Shown one piece after another: positions 1 to 9,862 of a stretch of DNA of 64,000 nucleotides. Both the position numbers and the translations under genes were made by a program. This stretch comes from an uncultured Pelagibacteraceae bacterium. GTDB taxonomy: Bacteria > Pseudomonadota > Alphaproteobacteria > Pelagibacterales > Pelagibacteraceae. The stretch spans positions 1 to 64,000 of the forward strand of contig CACEQR010000008.1 of NCBI GenBank assembly GCA_902561765.1, written 5' to 3'. The notes under the pieces were generated by a model that was not told the origin of the DNA, did not search any database, and worked only from the letters and a program-made list of their open reading frames with translations. How positions within the stretch are numbered: the first letter of the stretch is position 1; every line of letters begins with the position of its first letter.

Positions 1-321
1 ATAGCTAAAGAACTATACAGATCAAGTGAAGTTGTTGCAGATTCTAAAATAAGGGATCAGTTAAAAAATTTTGAAGAATCAGGTTATCAATCCTTACCAA
101 TTTGCATTGCTAAGACTCAATATAGTTTTTCCACAGACCCGAATTTAAAGGGCGCACCTTCTGGACATGTTCTACCAATTAGAGAGGTAAGATTATCATC
201 GGGAGCAGAATTTATAGTAGTTGTTTGCGGTGCAATAATGACAATGCCTGGTTTACCAAAGGTGCCAGCTGCAGATAAAATAAGAATAAATGATAAAGGT
301 GAAACAGAAGGTTTATTTTAG
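1..321 (+). CDS. fhs: Formate-tetrahydrofolate ligase, C-terminal part (cut by window edge)
   Basis: The reading frame is open from the first base and ends with TAG at 319-321, giving the last 106 residues. The block [17 protein letters not shown] and the near-terminal [15 protein letters not shown] are characteristic of formate-THF ligase, the ATP-dependent cytosolic enzyme that interconverts formate and 10-formyl-THF. The start lies outside the window. Its last 9 bases overlap tail-to-tail with the amidotransferase gene on the other strand. In this window it fits the C1 units released by the methylamine genes further right. That functional link is inference; the family assignment is firm. 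Confidence 0.93.
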   Translation: MAKELYRSSEVVADSKIRDQLKNFEESGYQSLPICIAKTQYSFSTDPNLKGAPSGHVLPIREVRLSSGAEFIVVVCGAIMTMPGLPKVPAADKIRINDKGETEGLF

Positions 322-1098
322 AAGATAATTTAACCAGTTTCCGAGCTCTCGCATTCTAAGATCTTTATTTGTTTTTTTATTCTCCTCTGCAATCATCGCT
401 ACATGGCTATTTATTTCCTGTTCATCAGCAAAAGCTTTATTATTTAAAAGACGATCTTTTCTAAAATGAATAAGACTTATCATTTTATCATAAGTAATTT
501 CAGGATGATATTGAATTCCCCAAATATCGCTAACACCAGATTTGAAATTCACTCCCATAACTTTATTTATAGAATTAGAGGCTAACAAGATTGAATTATT
601 AGGCAATTTTACAACTTCATCAAAATTAAATGCTGGTGTATTAAAAGTTTTACTTTTATTTTTATAAATTGGATGTTGTATTCCATTGCTGTTTATTTGA
701 ATATTATGTGCTATTCCTCTATGAGATCCATTCATACATCTTTTTACTTGTCCTCCAGCAACGGTAGCAGCTACCTGGAGACCCCAACAAATAGCCAATA
801 TTTTTTTAATTTTATTTTGACATGATTTCATAAATTCAATTTGTCTTCGTATTTCAATTGTATCATTATAAATATTTAAACTACTCCCTCCCCAGATTAG
901 TCCATCAAATTTTTCTAAATCTTTTGCTACTTCTGAAATATTTTTATCAGACGAGGGATTAACTACGTCAATTTTTAAACTATTTGTAAAATAACTAATA
1001 CTATCTTTTAGACTTTCGGTATGAGTTTTAATTCCACCTTCAGTAAAACTTTGATTCTCTTCTTTTAGATTGCCCTCAACTATTAATATTCTTTTCAT
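313..1098 (-). CDS. Class I glutamine amidotransferase-type protein (GMP synthase GATase-like)
   Basis: A 261-residue protein with a class I glutamine amidotransferase fold. A candidate triad is visible: nucleophile Cys104 in AICWGLQ, His198 and Glu200 in QYHPE. Such domains hydrolyse glutamine, or gamma-glutamyl compounds, to glutamate. No synthetase domain is fused, so it is either a stand-alone hydrolase (gamma-glutamyl or peptide type) or a subunit of an unknown complex. It is the last gene of the glycoside operon and overlaps the upstream alcohol dehydrogenase by 4 bases (ATGA), indicating translational coupling. The C-terminal ~50 residues beyond the triad are extra and unassigned. Family sure, substrate unknown. 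Confidence 0.8.
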   Translation of the reverse strand: MKRILIVEGNLKEENQSFTEGGIKTHTESLKDSISYFTNSLKIDVVNPSSDKNISEVAKDLEKFDGLIWGGSSLNIYNDTIEIRRQIEFMKSCQNKIKKILAICWGLQVAATVAGGQVKRCMNGSHRGIAHNIQINSNGIQHPIYKNKSKTFNTPAFNFDEVVKLPNNSILLASNSINKVMGVNFKSGVSDIWGIQYHPEITYDKMISLIHFRKDRLLNNKAFADEQEINSHVAMIAEENKKTNKDLRMRELGNWLNYLLK

Positions 1099-2258
1099 CT
1101 AAACAATTCTCCAGAGATACTATGTTTGTACATAATTTTCATATCAGAAATAGTCAATTTTTTGGGATTAGATGTTGTTGATGGATCATTTAAGGCCATC
1201 TCAGAAAGCTCGTCTAAATCGATTTTATTAGGATCAATCACATCAGATAATTTATGGGGTATTTTGAGTTCTTTTCTTAAATCCAATATCCATTTTAAAT
1301 AAGAGTCAAAACTTTTTGATAAATTAAGATAATCACAAATAGAAATAATTTTTTCTTCTATAGTATCTCTATTGAAAGTTAATACATATGGCATGAATAT
1401 TGCGTTAGATAATCCATGATGAATATTAAACTTAGCATTTAAAGGATGACTTAGAGAGTGTATGGCACCAAGGCCTTTCTGAAAAGCAGTTGAGCCCATA
1501 CTAGCAGCAGCTAATAAATCTGATCTTGCATCTAAATCATTGCCATTGTGTACTGCATTTAATAAAGATTTTTTTATCAGTCTCATTCCTTCAATTGCAA
1601 TTCCATCTGCCATAGGATGAAAACCTGGTGCACAATAAGCCTCTAAATTATGAGCAAGCGCATCCATTCCTGTTGCCCCTGTTAAACGTGGAGAAAGATC
1701 TTTTGTTAAGATTGGATCTAAAATAACTATTGCTGGTAAAAATTTTGGATGAAAAATTATTTTTTTAATTCCAGTTTCTTTATTTATTATTGCAGAGGCT
1801 CTTCCTGTTTCTGAACCAGTTCCTGCCGTAGTAGGAATGGCAATTATTGGTGGAATATTTTCATTATTTGCTCTTTTCCAATAATCTCCAATATCTTCAA
1901 AATCCCATATAGGTCTATTTTGTGCAGACATAAATGCAATTGCTTTTCCAACATCAAGTCCACTACCACCTCCAAAAGCAATTACTCCATCACAATTATT
2001 TTTCTTAAATTCTTTAACACCTTCCTCAACATTTTCACCAAATGGATTTCCTGAAAAATTAGAAAACACCACTAAATTATTAATTTCTTTTTTAATTATA
2101 GAAATTACTTCTTTTGCCATTTGCAAGTTAATCAAATCTTTATCTGTTACGAATAAGGGATTTCGAATGTTTAAATTTGAACAAGCTAAATAAAGATCAT
2201 TAATTCTATCTTTGCCAACCCAGATAGTTGTAGGATAATTCCAATTATAGTTACTCAT
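1095..2258 (-). CDS. Iron-containing (group III) alcohol dehydrogenase
   Basis: 387 residues, the usual length for group III Fe-dependent alcohol dehydrogenases. NAD(P) binding is shown by the GGGSGLDVGK loop at about 97-105 and TTAGTGSE at 143-150. Putative metal ligands are Asp199, His203, His267 and His281 (motifs GMDALAHN, HSLSHPL, HHGLSNA). It would oxidise an alcohol or reduce an aldehyde in the cytosol. It overlaps the GH63 gene upstream by 8 bases and the amidotransferase downstream by 4, so it belongs to the glycoside operon and may act on the aglycone (a glycerol- or glycerate-like alcohol). That substrate is inference. Glycerol or lactaldehyde dehydrogenase activity cannot be separated from sequence alone. 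Confidence 0.88.
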   Translation of the reverse strand: MSNYNWNYPTTIWVGKDRINDLYLACSNLNIRNPLFVTDKDLINLQMAKEVISIIKKEINNLVVFSNFSGNPFGENVEEGVKEFKKNNCDGVIAFGGGSGLDVGKAIAFMSAQNRPIWDFEDIGDYWKRANNENIPPIIAIPTTAGTGSETGRASAIINKETGIKKIIFHPKFLPAIVILDPILTKDLSPRLTGATGMDALAHNLEAYCAPGFHPMADGIAIEGMRLIKKSLLNAVHNGNDLDARSDLLAAASMGSTAFQKGLGAIHSLSHPLNAKFNIHHGLSNAIFMPYVLTFNRDTIEEKIISICDYLNLSKSFDSYLKWILDLRKELKIPHKLSDVIDPNKIDLDELSEMALNDPSTTSNPKKLTISDMKIMYKHSISGELFR

Positions 2259-3519
2259 TATTATTTTCTAACATTAAATCTAAAAATAAAGATGCAGTCC
2301 AAGAAAAATTAGTTGCACCAAATCCTTCTCCAGTTTTGCAACTAAAATACTCATTAAAACCTTTCTGTTTAACAAGATTAATAGTTTTTTTTTTGATTTG
2401 ATTTGCAAATTTAATATCTTTATTTTTTAATCCTTGATAGATAATCCAATTACAGTTTATCCATACTGGACCTCTCCAATATCTTTTTTCTTCAAACTTT
2501 TGATGGCTTGATTTTATACTTGAAAAAAAATATTTTTCTTTATTGCTATGTTTCTTTAAGTTTTTGATAATTTTATTATTTAATTTTTTATCTTTCAAAT
2601 CGGCAAATAAAATAAAATAATGAGTAATAGATGGTATGGATATTTTTTTTTTATTTTTCAAATCAAGATTTAAAAAATTATTATTTTTTTGATTATAAAG
2701 TTTAACAATTTTTTTTTCAGATCTTAAAATATAAGAATCTATCTCATTACTTTTTAAATCAAATATTTTTAATAGTTTAGAAAGATCTTTATTTGCCCTC
2801 AAAAATATCGAATTAAATCCAACATCGACAACATTAAATAATGAAACTTTAAAAAGTTTGTTTGGATTATAATTATTTTTTCTCAAGTGATTTTTAATTG
2901 TTACATATCGATCATAATCAATATCTAGAGGGCGATATTCAGGATTAACGACCTTATTATCCCCTCTTTTGTATTTTAAATTTTTTGGGATTTTTACTTT
3001 ACTCATTGAATAATCCCATAAAGGTGAATTGTCATATCCACTTTCCCATGGATGTAAAATTGATATTAATCCTGAATTATTTGGATCTCTAAATTTAATA
3101 AACCATTTATGATATTTTAAAACTGCTTTAATAATTTTTTTAAATTCAGCTTTTTCTTTACTCTTAATTTTATTTTTATCTAAAATTAATTTTATTATTA
3201 TTGCAAGAATAGGTGGTTGTGTAATTCCAGATGAATGAATTTTATTTCCACAAGCCCAAACAGAATGGTTTGGATAATAATTAGTATTTAAATCATGGAA
3301 TAAAATATGAGGTATCATTCCATCTTTCCATTGACCATTTATGAGTGTTTTTATTTCATCTAGAGCATATTTAAGTTTAAAATGTGAATAACCTAAAGCT
3401 ATAAATCCAGAATCCCAATTCCATTGGGCCGGATATAATTTGTTATTGGTTGGTAAAGTATATCCCTTTTTTTTATTGCCTAGTAAGACCTTTTTGGCAG
3501 AATTAATAAAATTTCTCAT
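2251..3519 (-). CDS. GH63-type glycoside hydrolase, glucosylglycerate/mannosylglycerate hydrolase-like
   Basis: 422 residues with the (alpha/alpha)6 glycosidase pattern of family GH63 compatible-solute hydrolases. Visible landmarks are WNWDSGF at about 33-39, HPWESGYDNSPLWD at 156-169 (region of the catalytic acid) and a C-terminal YWRGPVWI followed by EYF--TGEGFG--FSWTA (region of the base). Length matches glucosylglycerate hydrolases of about 445 residues. There is no signal peptide, so it acts in the cytosol on an imported glycoside. It shares one base (TAATG) with the upstream permease gene, so transport and hydrolysis are coupled. The substrate could be glucosylglycerate, glucosylglycerol or mannosylglycerate; trehalose is less likely. 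Many lysine-rich, AT-driven substitutions are seen. Confidence 0.72.
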   Translation of the reverse strand: MRNFINSAKKVLLGNKKKGYTLPTNNKLYPAQWNWDSGFIALGYSHFKLKYALDEIKTLINGQWKDGMIPHILFHDLNTNYYPNHSVWACGNKIHSSGITQPPILAIIIKLILDKNKIKSKEKAEFKKIIKAVLKYHKWFIKFRDPNNSGLISILHPWESGYDNSPLWDYSMSKVKIPKNLKYKRGDNKVVNPEYRPLDIDYDRYVTIKNHLRKNNYNPNKLFKVSLFNVVDVGFNSIFLRANKDLSKLLKIFDLKSNEIDSYILRSEKKIVKLYNQKNNNFLNLDLKNKKKISIPSITHYFILFADLKDKKLNNKIIKNLKKHSNKEKYFFSSIKSSHQKFEEKRYWRGPVWINCNWIIYQGLKNKDIKFANQIKKKTINLVKQKGFNEYFSCKTGEGFGATNFSWTASLFLDLMLENNNE

Positions 3520-4712
3520 TAACCCTTCACACTTCCTGCTGTTAGTCCACTTACCAAATATTTTTCAAAATAAACAAAAATAAATAAAACTGGAATAGTA
3601 ACAACAACAGATCCTGCCATTAAATATTGTCTAGGTGTCTCTGCATCACCGCTCAAATATTGTATTGCTCTTGATAAAGTAAATGTATTTGGATTATCTA
3701 GAAACATTAAAGAAAATAAGAATTCATTCCATGCTATCATAAAAACATAAAGGGCAACTGAGGAAATAGCAGGTATGCTTAATGGTAAGATAATTTTTAT
3801 TATTATACCAAACCAATTTAACTTATCCATAATAGCAGCTTCTTCTAATTCTTTAGGTATGCTCTTGAAATATCCTTGAAGCATATATATTGCAACTGGT
3901 AAAGTAGTTGCTGTATACACTATTAAAAGACCACCAACATTATTCCTTAAACCCAGCTGACTAAATACAGTATATAAAGGTATCACCAAAACTATAGCTG
4001 GAAACATATAAATAATTAATATTGAAGTAGATAAAAAGTTTTTTCCAAAAAAGTTTAATCTTGCAACTGCATATGCTGCAGGAATAGCAAAAATTAATGT
4101 AATTATAACTGTTCCAACTGAAACAAATGAACTGATAAGGATATATCTTCCAAATTTATAAGTATCAAAAATAACAAAGTAAGATTTAAACAATTCTTTT
4201 ATATCCTGAGCAAAATTAATACTAAAATCTAAAGGATTTATAAGCAGCGCGGCCTGTGTTTTAAAACTTGTAACTAACATCATGTAAAACGGAAATAAAA
4301 TTACAAAAGAAAATAAAACAATTCCAAAAAGAGTTAAAAATTCAAATACTACTTTTTGAGATGAGTAATCAAGCTCTAAATTTTTTTGATTATATTTATC
4401 AATTTTTAAAGAGTAAAAGATTAAAATTCCAAAGATACCAACATTATACCAAACAGGCATCATTTGGAGAATATATCCGTCGACAAAAGTAAACAGTATA
4501 GCAAATATTAATGACTTTATAATTTTATGAAACTTATCTCCAATAATCAAATTTATTAAGGATATTCCAATTCCTAACGTTAAGATAATTGCGAAATTAA
4601 AATTTTTTAGTTCTATTCCTTGTAATGTAGATAAAACTTTCCAAATGGAAACTAGGAAAAATAAAAAAATAGATGAGATTAAACAATACAATATAAGACT
4701 TTTAATTTTCAT
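3519..4712 (-). CDS. Carbohydrate ABC transporter permease, MalG type, with N-terminal extension
   Basis: 397 residues. The C-terminal ~280 residues are a standard MalG-type permease with the EAA loop EEAAIMDKLNWFGIIIKIILP near 290-310. The first ~120 residues form an extra block with three to four predicted membrane segments, unusual because MalG proteins are about 280 residues. It is the second inner-membrane subunit of the importer and overlaps the MalF-type gene by 11 bases and the GH63 gene by one. No ATPase gene is present in this operon, so a shared ATPase from elsewhere is presumed. Family certain; sugar or glycoside specificity is inferred from the neighbouring glycosidase. Confidence 0.88.
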   Translation of the reverse strand: MKIKSLILYCLISSIFLFFLVSIWKVLSTLQGIELKNFNFAIILTLGIGISLINLIIGDKFHKIIKSLIFAILFTFVDGYILQMMPVWYNVGIFGILIFYSLKIDKYNQKNLELDYSSQKVVFEFLTLFGIVLFSFVILFPFYMMLVTSFKTQAALLINPLDFSINFAQDIKELFKSYFVIFDTYKFGRYILISSFVSVGTVIITLIFAIPAAYAVARLNFFGKNFLSTSILIIYMFPAIVLVIPLYTVFSQLGLRNNVGGLLIVYTATTLPVAIYMLQGYFKSIPKELEEAAIMDKLNWFGIIIKIILPLSIPAISSVALYVFMIAWNEFLFSLMFLDNPNTFTLSRAIQYLSGDAETPRQYLMAGSVVVTIPVLFIFVYFEKYLVSGLTAGSVKG

Positions 4713-5961
4713 CAGCTCTCCTTCCTAATAGTTTAAAATAAATAAACATAAATATTAAAAGAAGCAAAACTATAACAATTGAAACAGCGGATCCCATTCC
4801 AATATCAGATATTGTGAAACCTTGCTCATAGACATTGATTGGCAGTGTTCTAGTACCGGATGCTCCTCCAGTAAGTAAGAAAATATCTTCAAATTTATTA
4901 AAATTCCAAATAAATCTAATCATGAACAAAATTGATATTACAGCTGTAATCTGCGGTAGTGTTATGCTTATAAATTTTTGAAGTGGTCCAGCTCCATCAA
5001 CATCTGCTGCCTCATATAGTTCTTTTGGTACAGCCTGTAGTCGAGCAAGTATAAATAAAAACGCTAATGGAAAATATCGCCAAATTTCAAAAATTATAAC
5101 GGTTGTTAATGCTAATCTTAATTTCAAATCAAAACCAAAAAAATTAATAGTTAAATATTTTTGACCTAATAAATTTAAAGGCTCTTGAATAACTTGAAAA
5201 TTTAATAAAAGGTTATTTAATGTTCCGCTGTAAGGATCCAATAGTAGTTCCCAAGTATATGCTAATGCTACAACAGGTCCCACGTAAGGAAATAGTAAAA
5301 TACTTCTCATAAAAGTTCTTCCAAAAAATTTTTGATTTACGAGTTGGGCTGCTAAAATTCCAAATACTATTGATCCTATTGTCCCAAAAAAGGTATAATA
5401 AAAAGTTGTTGTTAAAAGATCAAAAAATTCATTTTGAAAAAAAACCTTTTTAAAATTTTTTAATGTAAAGTCAGTATTTAAAAGAATATTATCTGATTTA
5501 CCTGACAACTTAGGCTTAATAGATTTTATTTCTTTTTTATTGATTTTTTCACCATTCTTATTTTTTAGGACTATTTGAAAATTCTCTCTGTATTTAGCTT
5601 TCCAATTTCCAAAATCACAATAAATTATATTTGACTTTAGCTGACATCTTTCATCTAAATTTAGAGGTTCAGAATTTTTTGGGATTTTATCTTGAAATTT
5701 AACATCTCTTATATCCAATATTAATGAACTATTTCTTAACTTATAAATTATCTTTATTTCGTCTGAGCTATCTTTTATTGATTTAACTATTTTTTTTGCT
5801 CTTGGCTCTGGAATTCTTATGTCTTTTAAACCTACTTCTTTAAAACTAATCCAAACATTAGCAAATATAGGAAATAATATAATTGAAAAAACAAGGAAAA
5901 CTGCAGGTAATAATAAAATGTAAGCAGTTCTTTTTTCTATTTTTGAAAGAGTATCACTCAT
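4702..5961 (-). CDS. Carbohydrate ABC transporter permease, MalF type, with periplasmic insertion
   Basis: 419 residues. There is one membrane segment at about 12-35, then a hydrophilic insertion of about 130 residues, then five segments. The EAA loop (YEAADVDGAGPLQKFISITLP) lies near residue 315-335. The large loop after TM1 recalls the P2 loop of MalF, which contacts the binding protein, but I do not recognise its sequence as homologous. Start codon ATG abuts a strong RNA hairpin at 5962-5997 and has no visible Shine-Dalgarno sequence. It forms the transport pore with the 3519-4712 product. Confidence 0.88.
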   Translation of the reverse strand: MSDTLSKIEKRTAYILLLPAVFLVFSIILFPIFANVWISFKEVGLKDIRIPEPRAKKIVKSIKDSSDEIKIIYKLRNSSLILDIRDVKFQDKIPKNSEPLNLDERCQLKSNIIYCDFGNWKAKYRENFQIVLKNKNGEKINKKEIKSIKPKLSGKSDNILLNTDFTLKNFKKVFFQNEFFDLLTTTFYYTFFGTIGSIVFGILAAQLVNQKFFGRTFMRSILLFPYVGPVVALAYTWELLLDPYSGTLNNLLLNFQVIQEPLNLLGQKYLTINFFGFDLKLRLALTTVIIFEIWRYFPLAFLFILARLQAVPKELYEAADVDGAGPLQKFISITLPQITAVISILFMIRFIWNFNKFEDIFLLTGGASGTRTLPINVYEQGFTISDIGMGSAVSIVIVLLLLIFMFIYFKLLGRRADEN

Positions 5962-5997
5962 AATAAAAGCGGATAATACACATTATCCGCTTTTATT
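5962..5997 (-). terminator. Intercistronic hairpin between binding-protein and permease genes
   Basis: Perfect inverted repeat with 16-bp arms (5962-5977 and 5982-5997) around an ACAC loop. Read on the minus strand the 3' arm ends UUUUAUU and is followed directly by the permease AUG. It could terminate part of the transcripts or protect the 3' end of the binding-protein mRNA, so that more binding protein than permease is made. The structure is seen; its role is inference. Confidence 0.75.
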
Positions 5998-6015
5998 TAA
6001 ATTTAAATTACTAGA

Positions 6016-7344
6016 TTAAAATTGAGAGAGTTTTTGATTGATCATATCTACTGCTTGATCAATATCAATCTGTCCATCAACATAAAGTCTAGTTATTCTA
6101 TTAATAAACTTGTTATTAATAATTTTAGATGCTCTAGAAAGTTCACCTTCTTTTACACCCCATCTTTTAGCCTGATCTAATCCAGCAACGATATTATTTA
6201 TAACATCCTCTGAATATAGGTCTGATAATGGTGCTTTTCTATCAACTCCAACAGGTAGTTTACTCCATGCTTTTGTAAATGCCTCTGGATCACTTGCGTT
6301 TCCTCTTCTCACAGGAAATTTACCTTCTGGTGCGATTGAAAGTGTCTTTGTATAACCTTCATCCATTGAATATTTGATAAATGCACTTGCTTCTTCTGTA
6401 TCAGCATCAGCTGTTATTCCAAAGTATCTTACATCAGCCCATGCGGCCCCTTTTTTATTATTAGGACCACTTAAGTTTGTAATAAAACCAGTCTTTGAAG
6501 CTAACTCCCCAGATGTTGGATCACTGTTTATCGTTGGAGGAGCTGAATCTCTTAAACCAGCTAATTCATCCATAATAAATGGAGACCAAATTATCATTGG
6601 AGTTTTTCCAGCAAAGTATAATTCTCTAGATTGCTTCCAATATAATTCTCCTGGAGGACTTGCATTTGCAATAACTTTATAAAATTCTAATGCTGCCTTT
6701 AATTTTTTACCTTGTTTTCTTACCGCTCCTTTTTTAACAACGTTAACTCCATTTGCTAAAAGAACATGTTCTAAAACTTGGCTCATAAAGTTTTCATCAG
6801 TTTTTGTAGCTGCTACAAAACCAAACATTCCGTCACCAGATAGTGCTTCTACTGCTTTAGTTATATTTTCATAACTTGTTGGTGGCGCAAGACCTGCTTT
6901 TTCAAATAAGTCTTTTCTGTAGACTACCATTTGAGTCCAGCCATCAACTGGTACTGCTGCTATTTTTGACCCACTCTTAGCCATATTTAATGCACCTGGT
7001 GCAAAAGTTTTTTTACCAAGATCTTTAACAACTGCATTATTAGCATCTACATCTAATATTCCTGCCTCAGCCCAAGGTAAGACGTATTGTAAAGTATGAT
7101 AAATTACATCTGGAAGATCACCAGCCGCAGCAGCAGCTGTTGCTCTTGTTCCTAAATCTTTTTCTTCTACAGGAATAACTTCAACTTTGATGCCAGTTTT
7201 AGCTTCAAAATTCTTGGCCATAGCTTCTTGCTTAGCCATTCTAGCTGGTTGAACTTCTGTAGTCCAAAAAGTAATGTCTGCAAAACTAATATTTGTTACA
7301 AAAAATATTAGTGCGCATACAGTAATTGTTATTTTTTTAATCAT
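6016..7344 (-). CDS. ABC transporter solute-binding protein, sugar type (family 1)
   Basis: 442 residues with a Sec signal peptide (MIKKITITVCALIFFVTNISFA, residues 1-22) and a mature part typical of UgpB/MalE-like binding proteins: opening ITFWTTEVQPARM and a late TNLSGPNNKKGAAW segment. It captures the ligand in the periplasm for the two downstream permeases. The start is supported by a strong GAGGGG ribosome site 6-11 bases upstream. A possible promoter with TTGACT at 7438-7443 lies upstream. Separated from the permease genes by a hairpin, consistent with over-production of the binding protein. The ligand is probably a glycoside given the GH63 neighbour. Confidence 0.9.
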   Translation of the reverse strand: MIKKITITVCALIFFVTNISFADITFWTTEVQPARMAKQEAMAKNFEAKTGIKVEVIPVEEKDLGTRATAAAAAGDLPDVIYHTLQYVLPWAEAGILDVDANNAVVKDLGKKTFAPGALNMAKSGSKIAAVPVDGWTQMVVYRKDLFEKAGLAPPTSYENITKAVEALSGDGMFGFVAATKTDENFMSQVLEHVLLANGVNVVKKGAVRKQGKKLKAALEFYKVIANASPPGELYWKQSRELYFAGKTPMIIWSPFIMDELAGLRDSAPPTINSDPTSGELASKTGFITNLSGPNNKKGAAWADVRYFGITADADTEEASAFIKYSMDEGYTKTLSIAPEGKFPVRRGNASDPEAFTKAWSKLPVGVDRKAPLSDLYSEDVINNIVAGLDQAKRWGVKEGELSRASKIINNKFINRITRLYVDGQIDIDQAVDMINQKLSQF

Positions 7345-7457
7345 TGATTTCCCCTCTTTTTTCGTTGATTAATTAAGTAAATGTATCAGCGAGAGAAATG
7401 AATGACAATAGATATTAAAAACCACTTAAACTCAAAAAGTCAACAAATATAATATTT

Positions 7458-8414
7458 TTAAATCAAAAATTTTTTATTTTTTAGAATTGATCTAATTATT
7501 TTAAACATTAGGGGAATTTTTTTTGAATTAAACTTTTTTAAAATAAAAGGTGCAATTTCTCTTACAAGTTGTTCTCCTTCTACAGTATCATTTGCCATAA
7601 ACTTTTTTTTAGCCCTTTGAAAAGTAAAACCTTGTCCTAAATAGTTTCCCATTTTACTATTTCTTCCTCCTGCAGCACTTACATACAAGTCTCCAACACC
7701 AGCTAGACTTAAAACCGTATCTTCTTTTCCCTTTAAATGTTTAGTTATGTATTTCATTTCTGATAATGATTTTTGAAACAAACTTGAAGATTTATTCAAA
7801 CTTAAACCCGAGCCAATTATCAGGGAATAAATATTTTTTATTGCCGAACATATTTCAACACCCACTACATCTTTAGAATATTCAATCAAATAGTATTTTG
7901 TTGAAATCATTTTACCTAACAATTTTGCAATTTGAATATTTTTGTTTGCAATGATTACACTTGTTTGACATTTTCTGGCTAATTCTTTAGCTAAACATGG
8001 TCCTTTCAAAACTGATATATTTAATTTAGGAGTATTTTTTCCAAGCGTTTGAGAAATAGAAACAATTTTTTTATTTTTCCTTTCATATTTAAGACCTTTT
8101 GTAAGAACTAAAACTGGAGATTTTACTTTATACTTTTTTAATTCTTTACTAATGAAATCTATTCCTGTTAAGCTTAAAGCTATAACAATAAGATCATATT
8201 TTTCCAAAAAAATTTCTTTAGAATACTTTTTAAATATAAGTTTTTTCGAAAGATTAATTTTTAACCCTGAATGAAATTTATTTTTTGATGATAAATTTTT
8301 AATAAATCTTTGGCTATATGGTTCTGTAATAAATACTTTATGATTATTGTCTATACATGGAACAGAGAACGCTGACCCCATGGCCCCGCCTCCAATAATT
8401 AGAATTTTTTTCAT
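7458..8414 (-). CDS. gpsA: NAD(P)-dependent glycerol-3-phosphate dehydrogenase (divergent)
   Basis: 318 residues with an N-terminal Rossmann motif GGGAMGSA (about 8-15) and the GpsA landmarks KGLKYE, LKGPCLAKEL, VGVEICSAIKNIYSLI (containing the catalytic Lys) and LAGVGDLYVSAAGGRNSKMG. The enzyme interconverts DHAP and sn-glycerol 3-phosphate in the cytosol, for phospholipid synthesis or, with glycerol kinase encoded at 9863-11341, for glycerol use. Several usually invariant positions differ, so it could be a paralogue rather than the housekeeping GpsA. It lies 113 bases upstream of the sugar binding-protein gene on the same strand and diverges from tmm. Confidence 0.8.
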   Translation of the reverse strand: MKKILIIGGGAMGSAFSVPCIDNNHKVFITEPYSQRFIKNLSSKNKFHSGLKINLSKKLIFKKYSKEIFLEKYDLIVIALSLTGIDFISKELKKYKVKSPVLVLTKGLKYERKNKKIVSISQTLGKNTPKLNISVLKGPCLAKELARKCQTSVIIANKNIQIAKLLGKMISTKYYLIEYSKDVVGVEICSAIKNIYSLIIGSGLSLNKSSSLFQKSLSEMKYITKHLKGKEDTVLSLAGVGDLYVSAAGGRNSKMGNYLGQGFTFQRAKKKFMANDTVEGEQLVREIAPFILKKFNSKKIPLMFKIIRSILKNKKFLI

Positions 8415-8525
8415 AAATAAATTAACTAATTGTAACTATTTATTAATAACAAGTAATTTTAAAGAAAAAATAGTTTTATTTTTTTGATTTTATTAATAAA
8501 ATAAACATAAAATTAAACAGTTTAT

Positions 8526-9854
8526 ATGAACAAAATAGCGATAATTGGTGCAGGCCCTTGTGGTTTATCAATGTTGAGAGCCTTTGAACACGCAGAACAA
8601 AAGGGAGAAAAAGTTCCAGAAATCGTATGTTTTGAAAAACAAGATGATTGGGGAGGACTATGGAACTACAGTTGGAGAACAGGTTCAGATCAATATGGTG
8701 ATCCAGTCCCCAATAGTATGTATAGATATTTATGGTCAAACGGACCAAAAGAATGTTTAGAATTTGCAGATTATTCTTTTGATGAGCATTTTGGAAAGCC
8801 TATTCCGTCTTTTCCACCTAGAGAAGTATTACACAACTACATAATTGGAAGAGTAAATAAAGGAAGTATTAAAAGCAAAATAAAATTTAGCACAAGTGTA
8901 AAAAGTGTAAATTATAATTCAGATAAATTTGAAATTAGCTATCAAGATAAAACTAACAATAAAATTTTGCATGATAAATTTGATTATGTAATTGTTTCAA
9001 CTGGACACTTTTCAGTACCATTTATTCCTGAATACAAGGGGATGAGTTCTTTCCCAGGAAGAATAATGCATTCTCATGATTTTAGAGATGCTGAAGAATT
9101 TAGAGATAAAAATGTTATAGTACTCGGAAGCAGTTATTCGGCTGAGGATGTTGCGCTACAATGTAATAAATATGGAGCCAAAACTGTAACTATAGGTTAT
9201 AGACACAACCCAATGGGTTTTAAATGGCCTTCAGGTATGAAAGAAGTTTATTATCTAGATAGATTAGAAGGCAACAACGCAATTTTTAAAGATGGGACAA
9301 AACAAGAGGCTGATGTAATTATATTATGTACCGGATACCTACATCATTTTCCATTTTTGAACGAGAAACTAAAGCTTAAAACTCATAATAGATTATATCC
9401 ACCTAAATTGTATAAAGGAGTTGTATGGCAAGATAACCACAAGTTAATGTACCTAGGTATGCAGGATCAATTTCATACTTTTAATATGTTTGATTGCCAA
9501 GCATGGTTTGCAAGAGATGTAATAATGAATAAAATTAAAATTCCAAATGATAGTGAAATAGAAAAAGATATTTCCAAATGGGTCTCTATGGAAGAAAAAT
9601 TGGAAAATCCAGATCAAATGATAGATTTTCAAACGGAATATACAAAAGAACTTCACGAAATGTCAGATTATCCAAAAATTGATTTTGAATTAATAAGAAA
9701 ACATTTCAAGGAATGGGAACATCATAAAATGGATGATATATCAACTTATAGAAATAAATCTTTTTCATCACCTGTAACTGGGTCCATTGCCCCTATTCAC
9801 CATACCCCTTGGGCATCTGCGATGGACGACTCTATGGATACGTTTTTAAAATAA
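8526..9854 (+). CDS. tmm: Trimethylamine monooxygenase (flavin-containing monooxygenase)
   Basis: 442 residues, the normal length of bacterial Tmm, which uses NADPH, FAD and O2 to convert trimethylamine to trimethylamine N-oxide. FAD motif GAGPCG at 8-13; FMO signature FPGRIMHSHDF at 176-186 (FxGxxxHxxxF); NADPH motif VLGSSYSAE near 199-207; Tmm-typical WGGLWNYSWRTG and MYRYLWSNGPKE blocks. It can also oxygenate other small tertiary amines and dimethyl sulfide in known homologues. It stands alone in its direction, tail-to-tail with glpK (8 bases apart), and the rest of the TMAO pathway follows at 11-20 kb. Assignment is strong because both motifs and context agree. Confidence 0.93.
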   Translation: MNKIAIIGAGPCGLSMLRAFEHAEQKGEKVPEIVCFEKQDDWGGLWNYSWRTGSDQYGDPVPNSMYRYLWSNGPKECLEFADYSFDEHFGKPIPSFPPREVLHNYIIGRVNKGSIKSKIKFSTSVKSVNYNSDKFEISYQDKTNNKILHDKFDYVIVSTGHFSVPFIPEYKGMSSFPGRIMHSHDFRDAEEFRDKNVIVLGSSYSAEDVALQCNKYGAKTVTIGYRHNPMGFKWPSGMKEVYYLDRLEGNNAIFKDGTKQEADVIILCTGYLHHFPFLNEKLKLKTHNRLYPPKLYKGVVWQDNHKLMYLGMQDQFHTFNMFDCQAWFARDVIMNKIKIPNDSEIEKDISKWVSMEEKLENPDQMIDFQTEYTKELHEMSDYPKIDFELIRKHFKEWEHHKMDDISTYRNKSFSSPVTGSIAPIHHTPWASAMDDSMDTFLK

Positions 9855-9862
9855 TAAAATAT

